DNA of 54,479 nucleotides from SURF-33 sp964598885 (GCA_964598885.1 CAZRES010000008.1:1-54479); one strand, 5' to 3'; positions 1 to 9,254 are shown, counted from the first letter of the stretch. Notes: a model not told the origin generated them from the sequence alone. Numbers and translations are program-made.

Positions 1-2
1 CC

Positions 3-2483
3 ATACTGATCTTTACCATCCTGATCTCGGTGATCCTGGCCGCGCCCCTGCTGGCCGAACGGCTCCGGGTGCCGGATCTGGTGTTGCTGCTGCTGGCCGG
101 CGCGTTTCTGGGGCCCCACGGTTTCGGAGTTATTGAGCGCAGCTCGGCGGTCACCCTGCTGGGTTCGGTAGGGCTGCTTTACATCATGTTTCACGCGGGC
201 CTGGAAATCGATCTGCACCGGTTTGCCGAAATCCGGAACCGCAGCATTATCTTCGGCCTGTTGACCTTCGGCATTCCCCAGGTATTCGGAACACTGCTCG
301 CCTATTACCTGCTGGCCTTTGACTGGTCCGCGGCCATTCTGCTGGCCAGCTTGTTCGGGGCCCATACCCTGCTGGCCTATCCCATCGCCAGCCGGCTGGG
401 CATCGCCCGCAATGAAGCTGTTGCCGTGTCCGTGGGCTCCACCATCATCAACACCACCCTGGCCCTGCTGGTGCTGGCAGTGATCGCGGATTCGGCCAAA
501 GGCGCCGATATCGGGGTCTGGTTCTGGCTGCGCATCGGCCTTGGAATGGCCGGGCTGGCATCCCTGATCTGGTGGGGCCTGCCCTGGCTGGCCCGCTGGT
601 TTTTCAGCAACGTGCCGGAAAAAGGCGGGTCCCAGTTCCTGTTCGTCATGGCCCTGCTCGGCGCCAGCGCCTATCTTTCCTATTATGCCCGGATGGAGCC
701 GATCATCGGCGCGTTTCTGGCAGGGGCGGCCTTAAACCGCTTGATCCCGGCCCAAAGCGCCCTGATGAACCGCCTGGAGTTTGTGGGAAATACCATTTTT
801 ATCCCCTTTTTCCTGATTTCCGTCGGCATGCTGGTGGATCCCGGTGCGATTACCGGTAATTCCCGCGGCTGGCTGGTGGCCGGCGTCATGGTGTTTATCG
901 GCATTGCCGGCAAATGGTTGGCGACCGCGATCGCCGGAACCTGGTTCGGCTATAACCGGGAAGAAAAACGCGTCATGTTCGGCCTAAGCGTGGTTAAAGC
1001 GGCATCTACCCTGGCAGCGGTTTTGATCGGCTATGAATTGGAAATTCTTGACGCCTCGGTGCTAAACGGCGCCATTGCCATGATTTTTATCACCTGCCCC
1101 CTGGGGGCATGGATGGTGGATCGCTACGGCCGGCGCCTGGCGGCCCGGTCAAGAGACCAGATCATCAAGCCCGGACCCGAGCAGCGAATCATGGTGGCGG
1201 TGGCCAATTTCAACTCCGCCACGCGATTGCTGGATCTGGCTTTTCTGCTGCGCAAACCGGATGTCCCGGGCGGCATCCATCCCATCACCATTGTGAGCGA
1301 CGAGGCGGAAACCAGCCAAGCGGTTCAGCAGGGTGAAAATCTTCTGGCCCGATGTCTGACCCATGCCACCGCCGCCGATGTCCCCATTCTGCCGGGCGTT
1401 CGCGTGGGAATGAACGTGAGCGACGGCATTATCCGCGCTGCCAAGGAACTGCGCGCCGACAGTGTTTTGATGGGATGGGGCGAGGAACGCACCACGGCCA
1501 GCCGTATTTTCGGCACCATTCTCAAGCAGTTGCTGGATCAATGTCCATCGAAACTGATGCTCTGCCGCCTGGTCCATCCGCTCAACACGACCCACCGGAT
1601 TCTGGTTCCCTTCCCGCCTCTGTTCGACCGGCGCAGCGATATCCTGATGATTCTTGAGGACATCAAGCGTCTTACCCGATCCATCGGCGCTCAACTCCAT
1701 GTTTTTATGAGTGATCCGAAAACAGAAGAGCGGTTGCGCGATCTCCTTGAAAAAGCCCGTCCATCCGTACCTACTCACGTGGAGACGGCAGGAAACTGGA
1801 TCGGCGCCCGGTTTCGTCTGTTCAATGTCATCGGTCCTGATGATATGACTATCCTCCCCCTGGAGCGCCGGCAAAGCCCGCTCTGGTCTCCCAGCATGGA
1901 CCGTCTGTTTGAAATTACGGCCGGTCGATTTCCGGACATGAATCTGTTAGCCTTCTATCCTCAGCTGTTTTCCGGAGACAAGCTTCTTATCCCCGTGGAA
2001 GGCGAAACCGCCGTGAGCATCCTTTCCTGCGGGGATCTCAGTCCGGCAACGGGGCCAAAAGACGCCCTTCGACAAATGATTCGTAAAAATACTTTCTGGG
2101 ACTCGAAGCAGCAGTCGTCGATAGAAGAACTTCTGACCGCTTCCGCCGAGACGTATCCCGTGGAAATCGCGCCTGGAAAGATTCTGCTCCACGCCCATAG
2201 CGACGCCGTAAAAAACATCACCATTCTCATTGGCGCCGGAATGTGGGATTGGATACTTCCCGGCTGCGCTGCGCCAACGCGCCTTGTCCTGGCCCTGGTC
2301 AGCCCCCGGGATCAGTCTCCGGAGCGCCATTTAAAAATTCTGTCGGATATGGCCCGGTGCCTCCATGACAGCGCGGTTTTGGACAAGCCCGTCTATCATA
2401 CGATTACCGACGATATCGCCGTGCTTCTCCGCGGTTGCCTTGGCGGGGAAAAAACCGTACTTCCGTATGAAGCCCTGGAATAG
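3..2483 (+). CDS. CPA2-type cation:proton antiporter with USP-like C-terminus (5' partial)
   Basis: Probable monovalent cation/proton antiporter of the inner membrane. The reading frame is open to the first bases of the window and encodes a hydrophobic stretch (ILIFTILIS) before the GTG at position 30, so the true start lies upstream and that GTG is internal. About 380 residues form a dozen hydrophobic segments typical of the Na+/H+ exchanger (CPA2/Kef) domain, including an FLAGAALNRL stretch and an FFLISVGMLVD stretch. From about position 1186 the protein is soluble, beginning with an RIMVAVANF strand and an ADSVLMGWG motif resembling universal stress protein (USP) domains. A second similar region (RILVPFPP) suggests tandem USP folds, and a poorly conserved tail follows. 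USP domains on such carriers are thought to bind nucleotides and gate transport. The transported ion cannot be read from sequence. Confidence 0.85.
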   Translation: MLIFTILISVILAAPLLAERLRVPDLVLLLLAGAFLGPHGFGVIERSSAVTLLGSVGLLYIMFHAGLEIDLHRFAEIRNRSIIFGLLTFGIPQVFGTLLAYYLLAFDWSAAILLASLFGAHTLLAYPIASRLGIARNEAVAVSVGSTIINTTLALLVLAVIADSAKGADIGVWFWLRIGLGMAGLASLIWWGLPWLARWFFSNVPEKGGSQFLFVMALLGASAYLSYYARMEPIIGAFLAGAALNRLIPAQSALMNRLEFVGNTIFIPFFLISVGMLVDPGAITGNSRGWLVAGVMVFIGIAGKWLATAIAGTWFGYNREEKRVMFGLSVVKAASTLAAVLIGYELEILDASVLNGAIAMIFITCPLGAWMVDRYGRRLAARSRDQIIKPGPEQRIMVAVANFNSATRLLDLAFLLRKPDVPGGIHPITIVSDEAETSQAVQQGENLLARCLTHATAADVPILPGVRVGMNVSDGIIRAAKELRADSVLMGWGEERTTASRIFGTILKQLLDQCPSKLMLCRLVHPLNTTHRILVPFPPLFDRRSDILMILEDIKRLTRSIGAQLHVFMSDPKTEERLRDLLEKARPSVPTHVETAGNWIGARFRLFNVIGPDDMTILPLERRQSPLWSPSMDRLFEITAGRFPDMNLLAFYPQLFSGDKLLIPVEGETAVSILSCGDLSPATGPKDALRQMIRKNTFWDSKQQSSIEELLTASAETYPVEIAPGKILLHAHSDAVKNITILIGAGMWDWILPGCAAPTRLVLALVSPRDQSPERHLKILSDMARCLHDSAVLDKPVYHTITDDIAVLLRGCLGGEKTVLPYEALE

Positions 2484-2635
2484 CGCCGCATTCCTGTTCT
2501 TTCGCAAACAGATGTGTGAAAAGCCTTGAAGCCATAAAAAAAACTTGTTTTTGTTGATAATTTTTCAAGATGCAGCATGGGTTCCATTCAGGTTTTTCTT
2601 GCCCGAATGTCGCTGTTTCCGGTAATAGAAAAAAT

Positions 2636-3385
2636 ATGTATAACAACAAAAAAGTCGTCGTGATCATGCCGGCTTATAATGCGGCAACCACACTTCGGAA
2701 AACATACGATGAAGTGATGGCGCAACACATCGTGGATCTCGTCATTGTCGTGGATGATGCCAGCCATGATGAAACCGTGGCCATTGCAAAAACGCTTCCC
2801 CATGCCGTGGTGCATGTTCACACGGAAAATCGGGGCTATGGCGCCAATCAGAAAACCTGCTACCGGCTGGCGCTGGAAAACAACGGAGATATCATTATCA
2901 TGGTGCACCCGGACTACCAGTATACCCCCAGCTTGATCCCGGCCATGGCCTCGATGATCGGCAATAATCTCTATTCCTGCGTTCTGGGTTCCCGGATTTT
3001 GGGGGGATACGCAATAAAGGGCGGGATGCCCATCTGGAAGTATGCGGCCAACCGGTTTCTGACGTTGGCGGAAAATCTGCTCACCGGCGCCAAGCTGTCC
3101 GAGTATCATACGGGATACCGGGCTTTTTCCCGTCAACTGCTGGAACGGATCGACTTTTTCCAAAACTCCGATGATTTCGTTTTCGACAACCAGATGCTGA
3201 TCCAAATCCTCTGGTACGGGTATATGATCGCCGAGGTGAGCTGCCCGACATCTTACGCTCCGGATGCGTCCTCCATTAATTTTCGCAGGAGCGTCATTTA
3301 TGGGTTCGGCTGTCTGGCTACAGCCCTGAGGTTCCGGCTGGCGAGAATGAGGATTATGGATTGCCCTCTTTTCGCACGGGAATAA
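2636..3385 (+). CDS. Family 2 glycosyltransferase, DPM1/DPG synthase-like
   Basis: Soluble GT-A fold glycosyltransferase of about 249 residues. Visible family features are the N-terminal strand VVVIMPAYNA, the nucleotide-binding VVDDASHDET, the ENRGYGANQKT segment, and MVHPDYQY in the place of the metal-binding acidic motif. This set is typical of dolichyl/polyprenyl-phosphate mannose or glucose synthase-like enzymes, which move a sugar from a nucleotide donor to a polyprenyl phosphate at the cytoplasmic membrane face. There is no C-terminal transmembrane pair, so it belongs to the short soluble type. An in-frame ATG at 2570 exists, but the extra 22 residues do not look like part of the fold, so the ATG at 2636 (MYNNKKVVVIMP) is preferred. 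Pyruvate kinase follows 82 bases later on the same strand. The donor and acceptor are not determined by the sequence. Confidence 0.85.
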   Translation: MYNNKKVVVIMPAYNAATTLRKTYDEVMAQHIVDLVIVVDDASHDETVAIAKTLPHAVVHVHTENRGYGANQKTCYRLALENNGDIIIMVHPDYQYTPSLIPAMASMIGNNLYSCVLGSRILGGYAIKGGMPIWKYAANRFLTLAENLLTGAKLSEYHTGYRAFSRQLLERIDFFQNSDDFVFDNQMLIQILWYGYMIAEVSCPTSYAPDASSINFRRSVIYGFGCLATALRFRLARMRIMDCPLFARE

Positions 3386-3467
3386 AAAAAGCGGAATGGG
3401 GCGGAAACATATGGGTAGCGATGCCATAAAAATCCGAAATAACGGAACGATAAAAAGGCGGTGGGTC

Positions 3468-4880
3468 ATGAAAAAGACAAAGATTATTGCAACCATTTCC
3501 AATCACATGTGCGACGTTGAACTGCTGCGGCGGATGCACGCGGCGGGCATGGACGCAGTAAGGATGAACACGGCCCACCAGACCACCGAAGACGCATTGG
3601 AAATCATCAACAACGTCCGGACGGTCTCGGACCGCATCGCCATTATTATTGATACCAAAGGACCGGAAATCCGGACCACCGACATGGTCGCCGCCATACC
3701 CGTCAAAGCCGGAGAAATTATCCTTGTCAAGGGGGATAAGACCGCCGTGTCCTCGCCGGCCTGTCTTTATGTCACCTACGACGGATTTGCCGATGATCTT
3801 TCTCCGGGGGATCCCATTCTCATTGACGACGGCGACATCGAACTGATCGTTATTGATAAAGAAAACCGGACTCTCCGATGCGAGGTGAGAAACGACGGAT
3901 TTATTAAAGGACGAAAAAGCGTCAATCTGCCATCGGTTAAAATCAAAGACCTGCCGGCCCTGAGTGAAAAGGACAAACTCTTTATCGAATTTGCCGCAGA
4001 TCAGCATGTGGATTTTATCGCCCATTCCTTTGTCAGGCGTAAAGAAGATGTCATGGCCGTCCAGGAAATCCTTGACACGAAACAAAGTAAAATCAAAATC
4101 ATCGCCAAAATTGAAAATCAGGAAGGGGTCGACAATATCGATGAAATCCTCGATCACGCTTATGGCGCCATGATTGCCCGGGGGGATCTCGCCATTGAAA
4201 TTCCCACGGAAAAAATCCCCATTATTCAGAAAAGTCTCGTGCGCAAATGCATCGAGCGCCGCAAACCGGTAATCATCGCCACCCAGATGCTTCAGTCCAT
4301 GATTCATTCGCCGCGTCCCAGCCGGGCGGAAGTTTCCGACGTAGCCAACGCCTGCCTGGACCACACGGATGCGGTCATGCTGTCGGGAGAAACCGCGTTC
4401 GGCAAATATCCGCTGGAAACGGTCCGCATGATGGCCAAAATCGCCGAGGAAGTCGAGGCCAGCCACAGCACGTTTACGGACACCAGCTATGAAGGCGAAA
4501 ACAATGTAACCAGCTATCTGTCCAAGGCCGCGGTCAAGGCCGCCCTTCGTCTGAATACAAAGGGTCTGATCGCCGATACCATCAGCGGAAAAACCATCCT
4601 CAGTCTTGCCGCGTACCGAGGAGAAAACATCATTTTCGCGGAGTGCTACAGCAAGCGGGTGATGCGGGAACTGGCCATCTCCTTTGGGGTCCATGCGCAC
4701 GACATGCAGTCGGATCTGACCACGCATGAATTTCTGGAAGCCTCCCTGACCCAGCTCATGGCGGAAAAGCATTTCGGCCCCGACAGTCTGGTCACGGTTC
4801 TGGCGGGTAATTTCGGCGTAGACGCGGGTGCATCCTACGTGGAGATCAGCATGGTAAAGAATCTGCTGAAAAAAAAATAA
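3468..4880 (+). CDS. pyk: Pyruvate kinase, variant active-site clade
   Basis: Catalyses phosphoenolpyruvate + ADP to pyruvate + ATP, the last step of glycolysis. The protein has 470 residues. Recognisable are IIDTKGPEIRT, the catalytic-lysine signature IIAKIENQEGVDN, ARGDLAIEIP and ATQMLQSMI. The C-terminal allosteric-type domain is present but short. The first loop reads RMNTAHQ where most pyruvate kinases have RxNFSHG, so the serine that normally helps bind K+ is alanine; the Glu of DTKGPE, usually linked to K+ dependence, is kept. From memory the RMNTAH form and the short MKKTKI start are typical of Bacteroidetes-type enzymes. The start was set at the ATG at 3468, which follows AAAAGGCGGTGG, instead of the longer frame from 3396. 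It converges with the next gene with only two bases between stop codons. Confidence 0.93.
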   Translation: MKKTKIIATISNHMCDVELLRRMHAAGMDAVRMNTAHQTTEDALEIINNVRTVSDRIAIIIDTKGPEIRTTDMVAAIPVKAGEIILVKGDKTAVSSPACLYVTYDGFADDLSPGDPILIDDGDIELIVIDKENRTLRCEVRNDGFIKGRKSVNLPSVKIKDLPALSEKDKLFIEFAADQHVDFIAHSFVRRKEDVMAVQEILDTKQSKIKIIAKIENQEGVDNIDEILDHAYGAMIARGDLAIEIPTEKIPIIQKSLVRKCIERRKPVIIATQMLQSMIHSPRPSRAEVSDVANACLDHTDAVMLSGETAFGKYPLETVRMMAKIAEEVEASHSTFTDTSYEGENNVTSYLSKAAVKAALRLNTKGLIADTISGKTILSLAAYRGENIIFAECYSKRVMRELAISFGVHAHDMQSDLTTHEFLEASLTQLMAEKHFGPDSLVTVLAGNFGVDAGASYVEISMVKNLLKKK

Positions 4881-4882
4881 TG

Positions 4883-6730
4883 TTATCGCCGGGCATCCAA
4901 GGCCTGCCGGAGTCGCAGCCGGGCCATGTCGAAATCCGGCCGGATGTCTATGACCCTCTGAAAAGCATCGGCGGCATTACTGAATTTTTTCTGCTGGAAC
5001 AGCACCACGCCGAGATTATAATGCGCCTCAGCGAAATTCGGATCAATACGGATTGCCTCCTCATACTGCTTTGCTGCTTTCGATGCCTTTCCGGCTTGAA
5101 AGAAAATATTGCCCGCCCGATAGCGGGTATCTTCATTGTCCGGGTCTATCCGGATTGCTTCAAGATAATGTTCAAGCGCCTTATCCGGATCGTCTGTTTT
5201 TTCAAGCGCCATGGCAAGGTTGACATGGAGTTTGGCGTTTTCCGGTTGAAATTTCAATGCCGTCCGGTAATGGCGGACGGCATCTTCGTTGTTTTCCAAC
5301 AAAGAAAAGGTGTTGCCCATATTGATGTGCGCATCTGAAAATCCGGGCTTGATCCGCAGGGTCTGGCGGTAATGAAATATGGCCTCGGCTGAATTGTCGC
5401 GCCGGGCTAAAACATTTGCCAGATTGTAATGGATGACAAAATTATCCTCCGTAACTACGAGAGCGCGACGAAACAGGACCTCGCTGTTTTTCCAGTATCC
5501 GGTCTGCTTCCAGGTCAGGCCGCCGGACACCAGAATCACCATCCCCGCCGCCAGAACCGGAACGGCCGCCGGCATCCGCCACCTGCGGGCGACGTCAGCC
5601 AGTCCCCAAACCAGCATGATAAAAATCCCGATCAACGGGATATAGGTATATCGGTCCGCCATGGACTGCATGCCCACCTGCACCAGCCCGATCACCGGTA
5701 CAAGCGTTCCCAGATACCAGAGCCATCCGACAATCAGATACGGCTGTTTTTTACCCCTGGCCAGCGCGATAAATGTTATACCGGCCAGCAGAAAAACGGC
5801 GCCGGCGATCTGCCATGCCGGCGGCATGCCGGGATGGGGATAAAAAACCGCCAGATCCGTCGGCCAGATCATTTTCAGTAGATAGGCGGCATATGCGACA
5901 ACGGCATTGGCGATGCGAACCAGTGGAGGAAAAATGTCCAGATCTTTGACAGCCCCGCCGGATGCCTGGGCATAAACCGTAACCATGGCAGATAGCGCCG
6001 AAAGGGCGAATAGCGGCATTTTTTCCCGGATCAGTCCGAACACCACCGTGCGCTTGCCGTTCGCGCTTCTTTTGCGATTCGACCATTGAATTCGCTGAAG
6101 GGGCCAGTAATCCAGCAGCAGAAGGATAAACGGCAAAGTCACCACCATGGGCTTGCTCATCAGGCCCAGACCAAGACATGCCGCCATTGGAAGATAGCGC
6201 CGAATGGATGGAACCGCTGCATACCAGCCATAGGCGCCTATGGTCAGCATCCAGAAAAACGTGCTGAGCAGATCCTTTCGTTCCGACACCCACGCCACGG
6301 ATTCCACATGCAGCGGGTGAAGGGCGAACAAGGCGGCCACAACAAAGCTTTTCGGCACGGCGTCGGTCATTTTCGCCAACACCAAAAACACCAAAACCGT
6401 GTTGAAAAGATGGAAGACCAGATTCATGACATGATGTCCGCCGGCGTCCATGCCGAACAAAGAGACGTCGGTCATGTGGGAAAGCCAGGTCAGGGGATGC
6501 CAGTTGCCGGCGTGGACCGTTGTAAAGGCCCAGATGATTCCTTCGAGAGTCACCCCCTGGCTGATGTTTATATTATCGGTAATATATTCCGTGTCATCAT
6601 AATTGATGAATTCAAAATGCCGGACCTGTGCATACACCAACAGTGTTGCCGCCACTAGAATCAGAAGATACAATACTCTCTGGCGGTCGAGCACACGAAA
6701 ACGCCTATGGAAATCGGATAATTCCGACAT
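4883..6730 (-). CDS. GT-C type (TMTC-like) membrane glycosyltransferase with TPR tail
   Basis: Integral membrane protein of about 615 residues. About ten hydrophobic segments fill the first 450 residues, and about five tetratricopeptide repeats (residues roughly 450-600) fill the C-terminus. The first loop carries NYDDTEYI, with the acidic pair usual for GT-C glycosyltransferases, followed by WHPLTWLSHM and the strongly conserved HPLHVESVAWVSERKD. This combination matches bacterial relatives of eukaryotic TMTC O-mannosyltransferases, which use polyprenyl-phosphate sugars to glycosylate exported proteins. Whether this homologue is a transferase is inferred, not shown. Three in-frame ATGs exist (6766, 6751, 6730). 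The last follows AAAAGGAAATC and begins MSELSDFHRR just before the first membrane segment. A DPM1-like glycosyltransferase that could make the donor lies 1.5 kb away. Confidence 0.82.
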   Translation of the reverse strand: MSELSDFHRRFRVLDRQRVLYLLILVAATLLVYAQVRHFEFINYDDTEYITDNINISQGVTLEGIIWAFTTVHAGNWHPLTWLSHMTDVSLFGMDAGGHHVMNLVFHLFNTVLVFLVLAKMTDAVPKSFVVAALFALHPLHVESVAWVSERKDLLSTFFWMLTIGAYGWYAAVPSIRRYLPMAACLGLGLMSKPMVVTLPFILLLLDYWPLQRIQWSNRKRSANGKRTVVFGLIREKMPLFALSALSAMVTVYAQASGGAVKDLDIFPPLVRIANAVVAYAAYLLKMIWPTDLAVFYPHPGMPPAWQIAGAVFLLAGITFIALARGKKQPYLIVGWLWYLGTLVPVIGLVQVGMQSMADRYTYIPLIGIFIMLVWGLADVARRWRMPAAVPVLAAGMVILVSGGLTWKQTGYWKNSEVLFRRALVVTEDNFVIHYNLANVLARRDNSAEAIFHYRQTLRIKPGFSDAHINMGNTFSLLENNEDAVRHYRTALKFQPENAKLHVNLAMALEKTDDPDKALEHYLEAIRIDPDNEDTRYRAGNIFFQAGKASKAAKQYEEAIRIDPNFAEAHYNLGVVLFQQKKFSNAADAFQRVIDIRPDFDMARLRLRQALDARR

Positions 6731-6798
6731 GACGGTGATTTCCTTTTTCATTTGATCGCGGGGCATGGGATGAAGCCGGTGAAAGCCCTTGTAGTAGA

Positions 6799-6825
6799 TT
6801 TATATTTTAAAAATTTTTTTCTCAA
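6799..6825 (-). promoter_or_regulatory. Candidate promoter for the TMTC-like gene
   Basis: On the minus strand TTGAGA (6820-6825) is followed after 15 bases by TATAAA (6799-6804), about 70 bases upstream of the preferred start at 6730. The spacer is short, so this is a weak call. Confidence 0.3.
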
Positions 6826-6869
6826 CGTGCCAATATAAGTGAAAAACATCTACCCTTGATTGTCTTTAC

Positions 6870-6898
6870 TTGACTTCGTATTTTATTTCATCTATATT
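6870..6898 (+). promoter_or_regulatory. Sigma-70 type promoter of the FadL-family gene
   Basis: TTGACT (6870-6875), a 17-base spacer and TATATT (6893-6898) form a near-consensus promoter. Transcription would begin near 6905 and leave a leader of about 93 bases before the GTG start at 6998. An alternative upstream start at 6860 would precede the promoter, which supports the downstream start. Confidence 0.65.
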
Positions 6899-6997
6899 CC
6901 TTCCGAAATATCAACTTGTTATAACATGCCGTCAGGCAATTGTCGCGTAAATGAAACAACGGTCCTTCACAACTACCCAACACAAGGAGGGAACAAC

Positions 6998-8338
6998 GTG
7001 AAAAAAGGCTTTTTTTGTTTAAGTGCGTTCATGGCAGTGATGCTTCTGACATCGGCGGCCTTTGCCGGCGGCGCTGTCAACAAAACCAACTGGAGCGCGG
7101 AATACATCCGGACCATGAACCGGAACGCGGCAACGGATTATGCCGACATTGTCTTTTACAATCCCGCCGGCACTGTTTTCATGGATCCCGGCGCCTATGT
7201 CAACCTTTCAGCCCATTATTTTCCCAAACGTTACCAGAACTATATCAAGACCGGGCCTTTTGCCGGCCGCTATAAAAGCGATGAACCCTCTGTTGTCCCT
7301 GGACTTTTTACCATGTACCGGGAAAATAATTGGTCTATGTTTTTCGGCGTCAGTAATGTGGTAGGCGGCGGGAAAGTCGAATATGACGACGGCTCCCTGA
7401 CCACGGTTGCCATCGGGGCCCAGTACATGGCCGGCATAAACGCCATTCTCGCCGGCGCCGGCGTTCCCCAGGCGGCACGGTATAATACCATCAAATCCCA
7501 AAACATAGAAGCTGAGCAGATGGGGCCCGGCTACATGATCGGCGGAGCTTACAAGATCAGCGATGAAGTTTCTCTTTCTCTGGGAGTACGGTATATCGAT
7601 GCCCAGAAAGAAGCCCGGGGATCGGCTACCATTGCGACGCTCGGCCCTGCAATCCCCGGCGTTAATGATGATCGCACCGCCATTGTGGACTATGAATGGG
7701 ACGCCCAGGGCTTCGGCGGCATCTTCGGCATCAACTATGCTCCCAGCAAAAACACGACCTTTGCCGCCCGCTATGAAACTCGGACCAAATTAAATTATGA
7801 ATATACTGTCAATGAAGATGAGCTGCCGGGTTCCCCTCAGGGAGCGCTGGCTTCGCGAGGCATCATCGATGGAGTCAAAAAACGGGAAGACCATCCTGCC
7901 ACATTAGGGTTGGGGGTTTCCCACCGGTTCTGCGAAAAATGGCGCATGGAAACCAACCTGACCTGGTATTTCAACGAAAGCGCGGACTGGGCAGGCATCG
8001 AACGTGATTTCAGAGACGGTTATGACCTGGGGCTGGCCCTTGAATACAACTTCAGCGAAGAGCTGTTAGGCAGTGTGGGCTATCTCTATACCTATAACGG
8101 AATTCGCTGCAGATGCGCGGATATTATCACTACCAATCTGCCGGAAAACCCCAATCTGGATTCTCACTCCTTTGTCTTCGGCGGCGCCTACAAAATGACG
8201 CCGGCTTTGGATTTCAATGCCGGTATAGGCGGGGTGTTCTATATGGATGATAACATCACTGTACCCGGCATCGGCGATGTAGAATACAAGAAAACCATTT
8301 ATTTCATGGCCTTCGGCGTGCAGTATAAATTCATGTAA
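6998..8338 (+). CDS. OmpP1/FadL/TodX-family outer membrane transport protein
   Basis: Outer-membrane beta-barrel of about 446 residues, of the family that passes long-chain fatty acids and other hydrophobic compounds. It begins at a GTG preceded by AAGGAGGG eight bases upstream. The signal peptide is MKKGFFCLSAFMAVMLL... with cleavage probably after AFA. The mature protein opens with an N-terminal plug-like region and contains the NPAG motif (IVFYNPAGTVF) characteristic of FadL proteins. It continues with alternating aromatic/hydrophobic strands and ends in an amphipathic strand (FGVQYKFM). In anaerobic degraders such porins import hydrocarbons, aromatics or fatty acids, but the substrate here is unknown. 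It is a single-gene transcription unit with its own promoter and a strong terminator. Confidence 0.9.
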   Translation: MKKGFFCLSAFMAVMLLTSAAFAGGAVNKTNWSAEYIRTMNRNAATDYADIVFYNPAGTVFMDPGAYVNLSAHYFPKRYQNYIKTGPFAGRYKSDEPSVVPGLFTMYRENNWSMFFGVSNVVGGGKVEYDDGSLTTVAIGAQYMAGINAILAGAGVPQAARYNTIKSQNIEAEQMGPGYMIGGAYKISDEVSLSLGVRYIDAQKEARGSATIATLGPAIPGVNDDRTAIVDYEWDAQGFGGIFGINYAPSKNTTFAARYETRTKLNYEYTVNEDELPGSPQGALASRGIIDGVKKREDHPATLGLGVSHRFCEKWRMETNLTWYFNESADWAGIERDFRDGYDLGLALEYNFSEELLGSVGYLYTYNGIRCRCADIITTNLPENPNLDSHSFVFGGAYKMTPALDFNAGIGGVFYMDDNITVPGIGDVEYKKTIYFMAFGVQYKFM

Positions 8339-8372
8339 ACCGTTTTTCCAAACCATGCCCTCATGACGGAAA

Positions 8373-8410
8373 GACCGGGCTTCTCATGGCCCGGTCCTTC
8401 CGTTTTTTTC
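8373..8410 (+). terminator. Rho-independent terminator after the FadL-family gene
   Basis: GACCGGGC (8373-8380) pairs perfectly with GCCCGGTC (8389-8396) across an 8-base loop. A T-rich run starting at 8402 follows. It lies 35 bases after the stop codon. Confidence 0.8.
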
Positions 8411-8439
8411 TTCCCTGCTGTATCAATCGTCGTCCGTCG

Positions 8440-9150
8440 CTACCACTTTGCTTTCAGATAAACCTGGCGCTGCTTTTCCGGAAATTTTTCAATGGCGTAT
8501 CGCAGCGTGGTGCGGGGCATCTGCCGGTAATGCCGCGTAAGAAAATCTTCCAGCACAGATCCATCCCGCTTGCCGATTTCCCTGAGCATCCATCCCACGG
8601 CTTTATGAATCAGATCATGGGTATCTGACAACAGAATCTTGGATACAGCCAAGGCGGTATCGAAATGTCGGCACCGGATATCATGGAAGGTCGACACCAT
8701 GCTGATGCGGCGATCCCATACCAGATGCGATCGGGCAAGATTATAAAGGGGCGCCTTGTTTCTGTCGTGCAAATAAACGCCGACAATGGGCGGTGCGGAA
8801 ACATCCACCAGGTCCCAGTTATTGATGCGATCTGTATGGGCAAGATACAGGTGAAATATGGTTTCCCGAATCCGGTCATCACCGCATTCAAACCGGCGAA
8901 TCATCAGAAGCAGGGCCAGCATCCGCTCCTCATGATAAGGGGATGCCAGCAACGAGGGAAAAACAGACGCCGGAACATCGGAAAAGGAGTTGGCAAGACG
9001 GCGCAAATCCGGAACCCGGATACCCAGAAAAACATCGTTTTCCGCATACTGGCCCGGGCCGGTCTTAAAAAACCGCCGCAGCTGCAAAGCTGTCTGCGCA
9101 TCCGCTTTGCAGCGCACCCGCGACTGAATTTCCAGCAATGTCGTCGGCAT
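8440..9150 (-). CDS. AlkD-family DNA alkylation repair protein
   Basis: Probable DNA glycosylase of the HEAT-like AlkD family, which excises positively charged alkylated bases such as N3-methyladenine without flipping them out. The protein has 236 residues. The active-site signature NNWDLVD (Trp112, Asp116) corresponds to the catalytic Trp/Asp of the family. Also typical are DRRISMVSTF, HKAVGWMLREIGKRD and TLRYAIEKFPE near the C-terminus. The chosen ATG at 9150 follows GGCGGG; a longer frame from 9183 adds eleven residues without a ribosome-binding site. It stands alone on the minus strand, downstream of a terminator that closes the adhesin gene. Chromosomal housekeeping repair is the likely role. 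Confidence 0.88.
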   Translation of the reverse strand: MPTTLLEIQSRVRCKADAQTALQLRRFFKTGPGQYAENDVFLGIRVPDLRRLANSFSDVPASVFPSLLASPYHEERMLALLLMIRRFECGDDRIRETIFHLYLAHTDRINNWDLVDVSAPPIVGVYLHDRNKAPLYNLARSHLVWDRRISMVSTFHDIRCRHFDTALAVSKILLSDTHDLIHKAVGWMLREIGKRDGSVLEDFLTRHYRQMPRTTLRYAIEKFPEKQRQVYLKAKW

Positions 9151-9189
9151 CGCGATCCCGCCAAGCCTGAAGGCAAAAAACATATCATC

Positions 9190-9220
9190 AAAAACGCAGG
9201 GGCGGTCTTTTTACCGCCCC
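9190..9220 (-). terminator. Rho-independent terminator after the YadA-like gene
   Basis: On the minus strand GGGGCGGT (9213-9220) pairs with ACCGCCCC (9199-9206) across a six-base loop, followed by a short T run (plus-strand A run 9190-9194). It separates the adhesin transcript from alkD. Confidence 0.75.
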
Positions 9221-9254
9221 CGCCGCATCACTTTCCATTCCCGCCAAATGGCTT

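Noticed and set aside
30..32. GTG at position 30 as start of the antiporter gene
   Set aside because: The same frame is open and hydrophobic upstream to the window edge, so this is an internal codon of a truncated gene.
3354..4772. 472-codon frame opposite pyruvate kinase
   Set aside because: Antisense to a clearly conserved enzyme; its translation is low in hydrophobic patterning and matches no family.
6860..6997. Upstream ATG (6860) as start of the FadL-family gene
   Set aside because: It precedes the best promoter and the signal peptide; the GTG at 6998 has a perfect AAGGAGG site.
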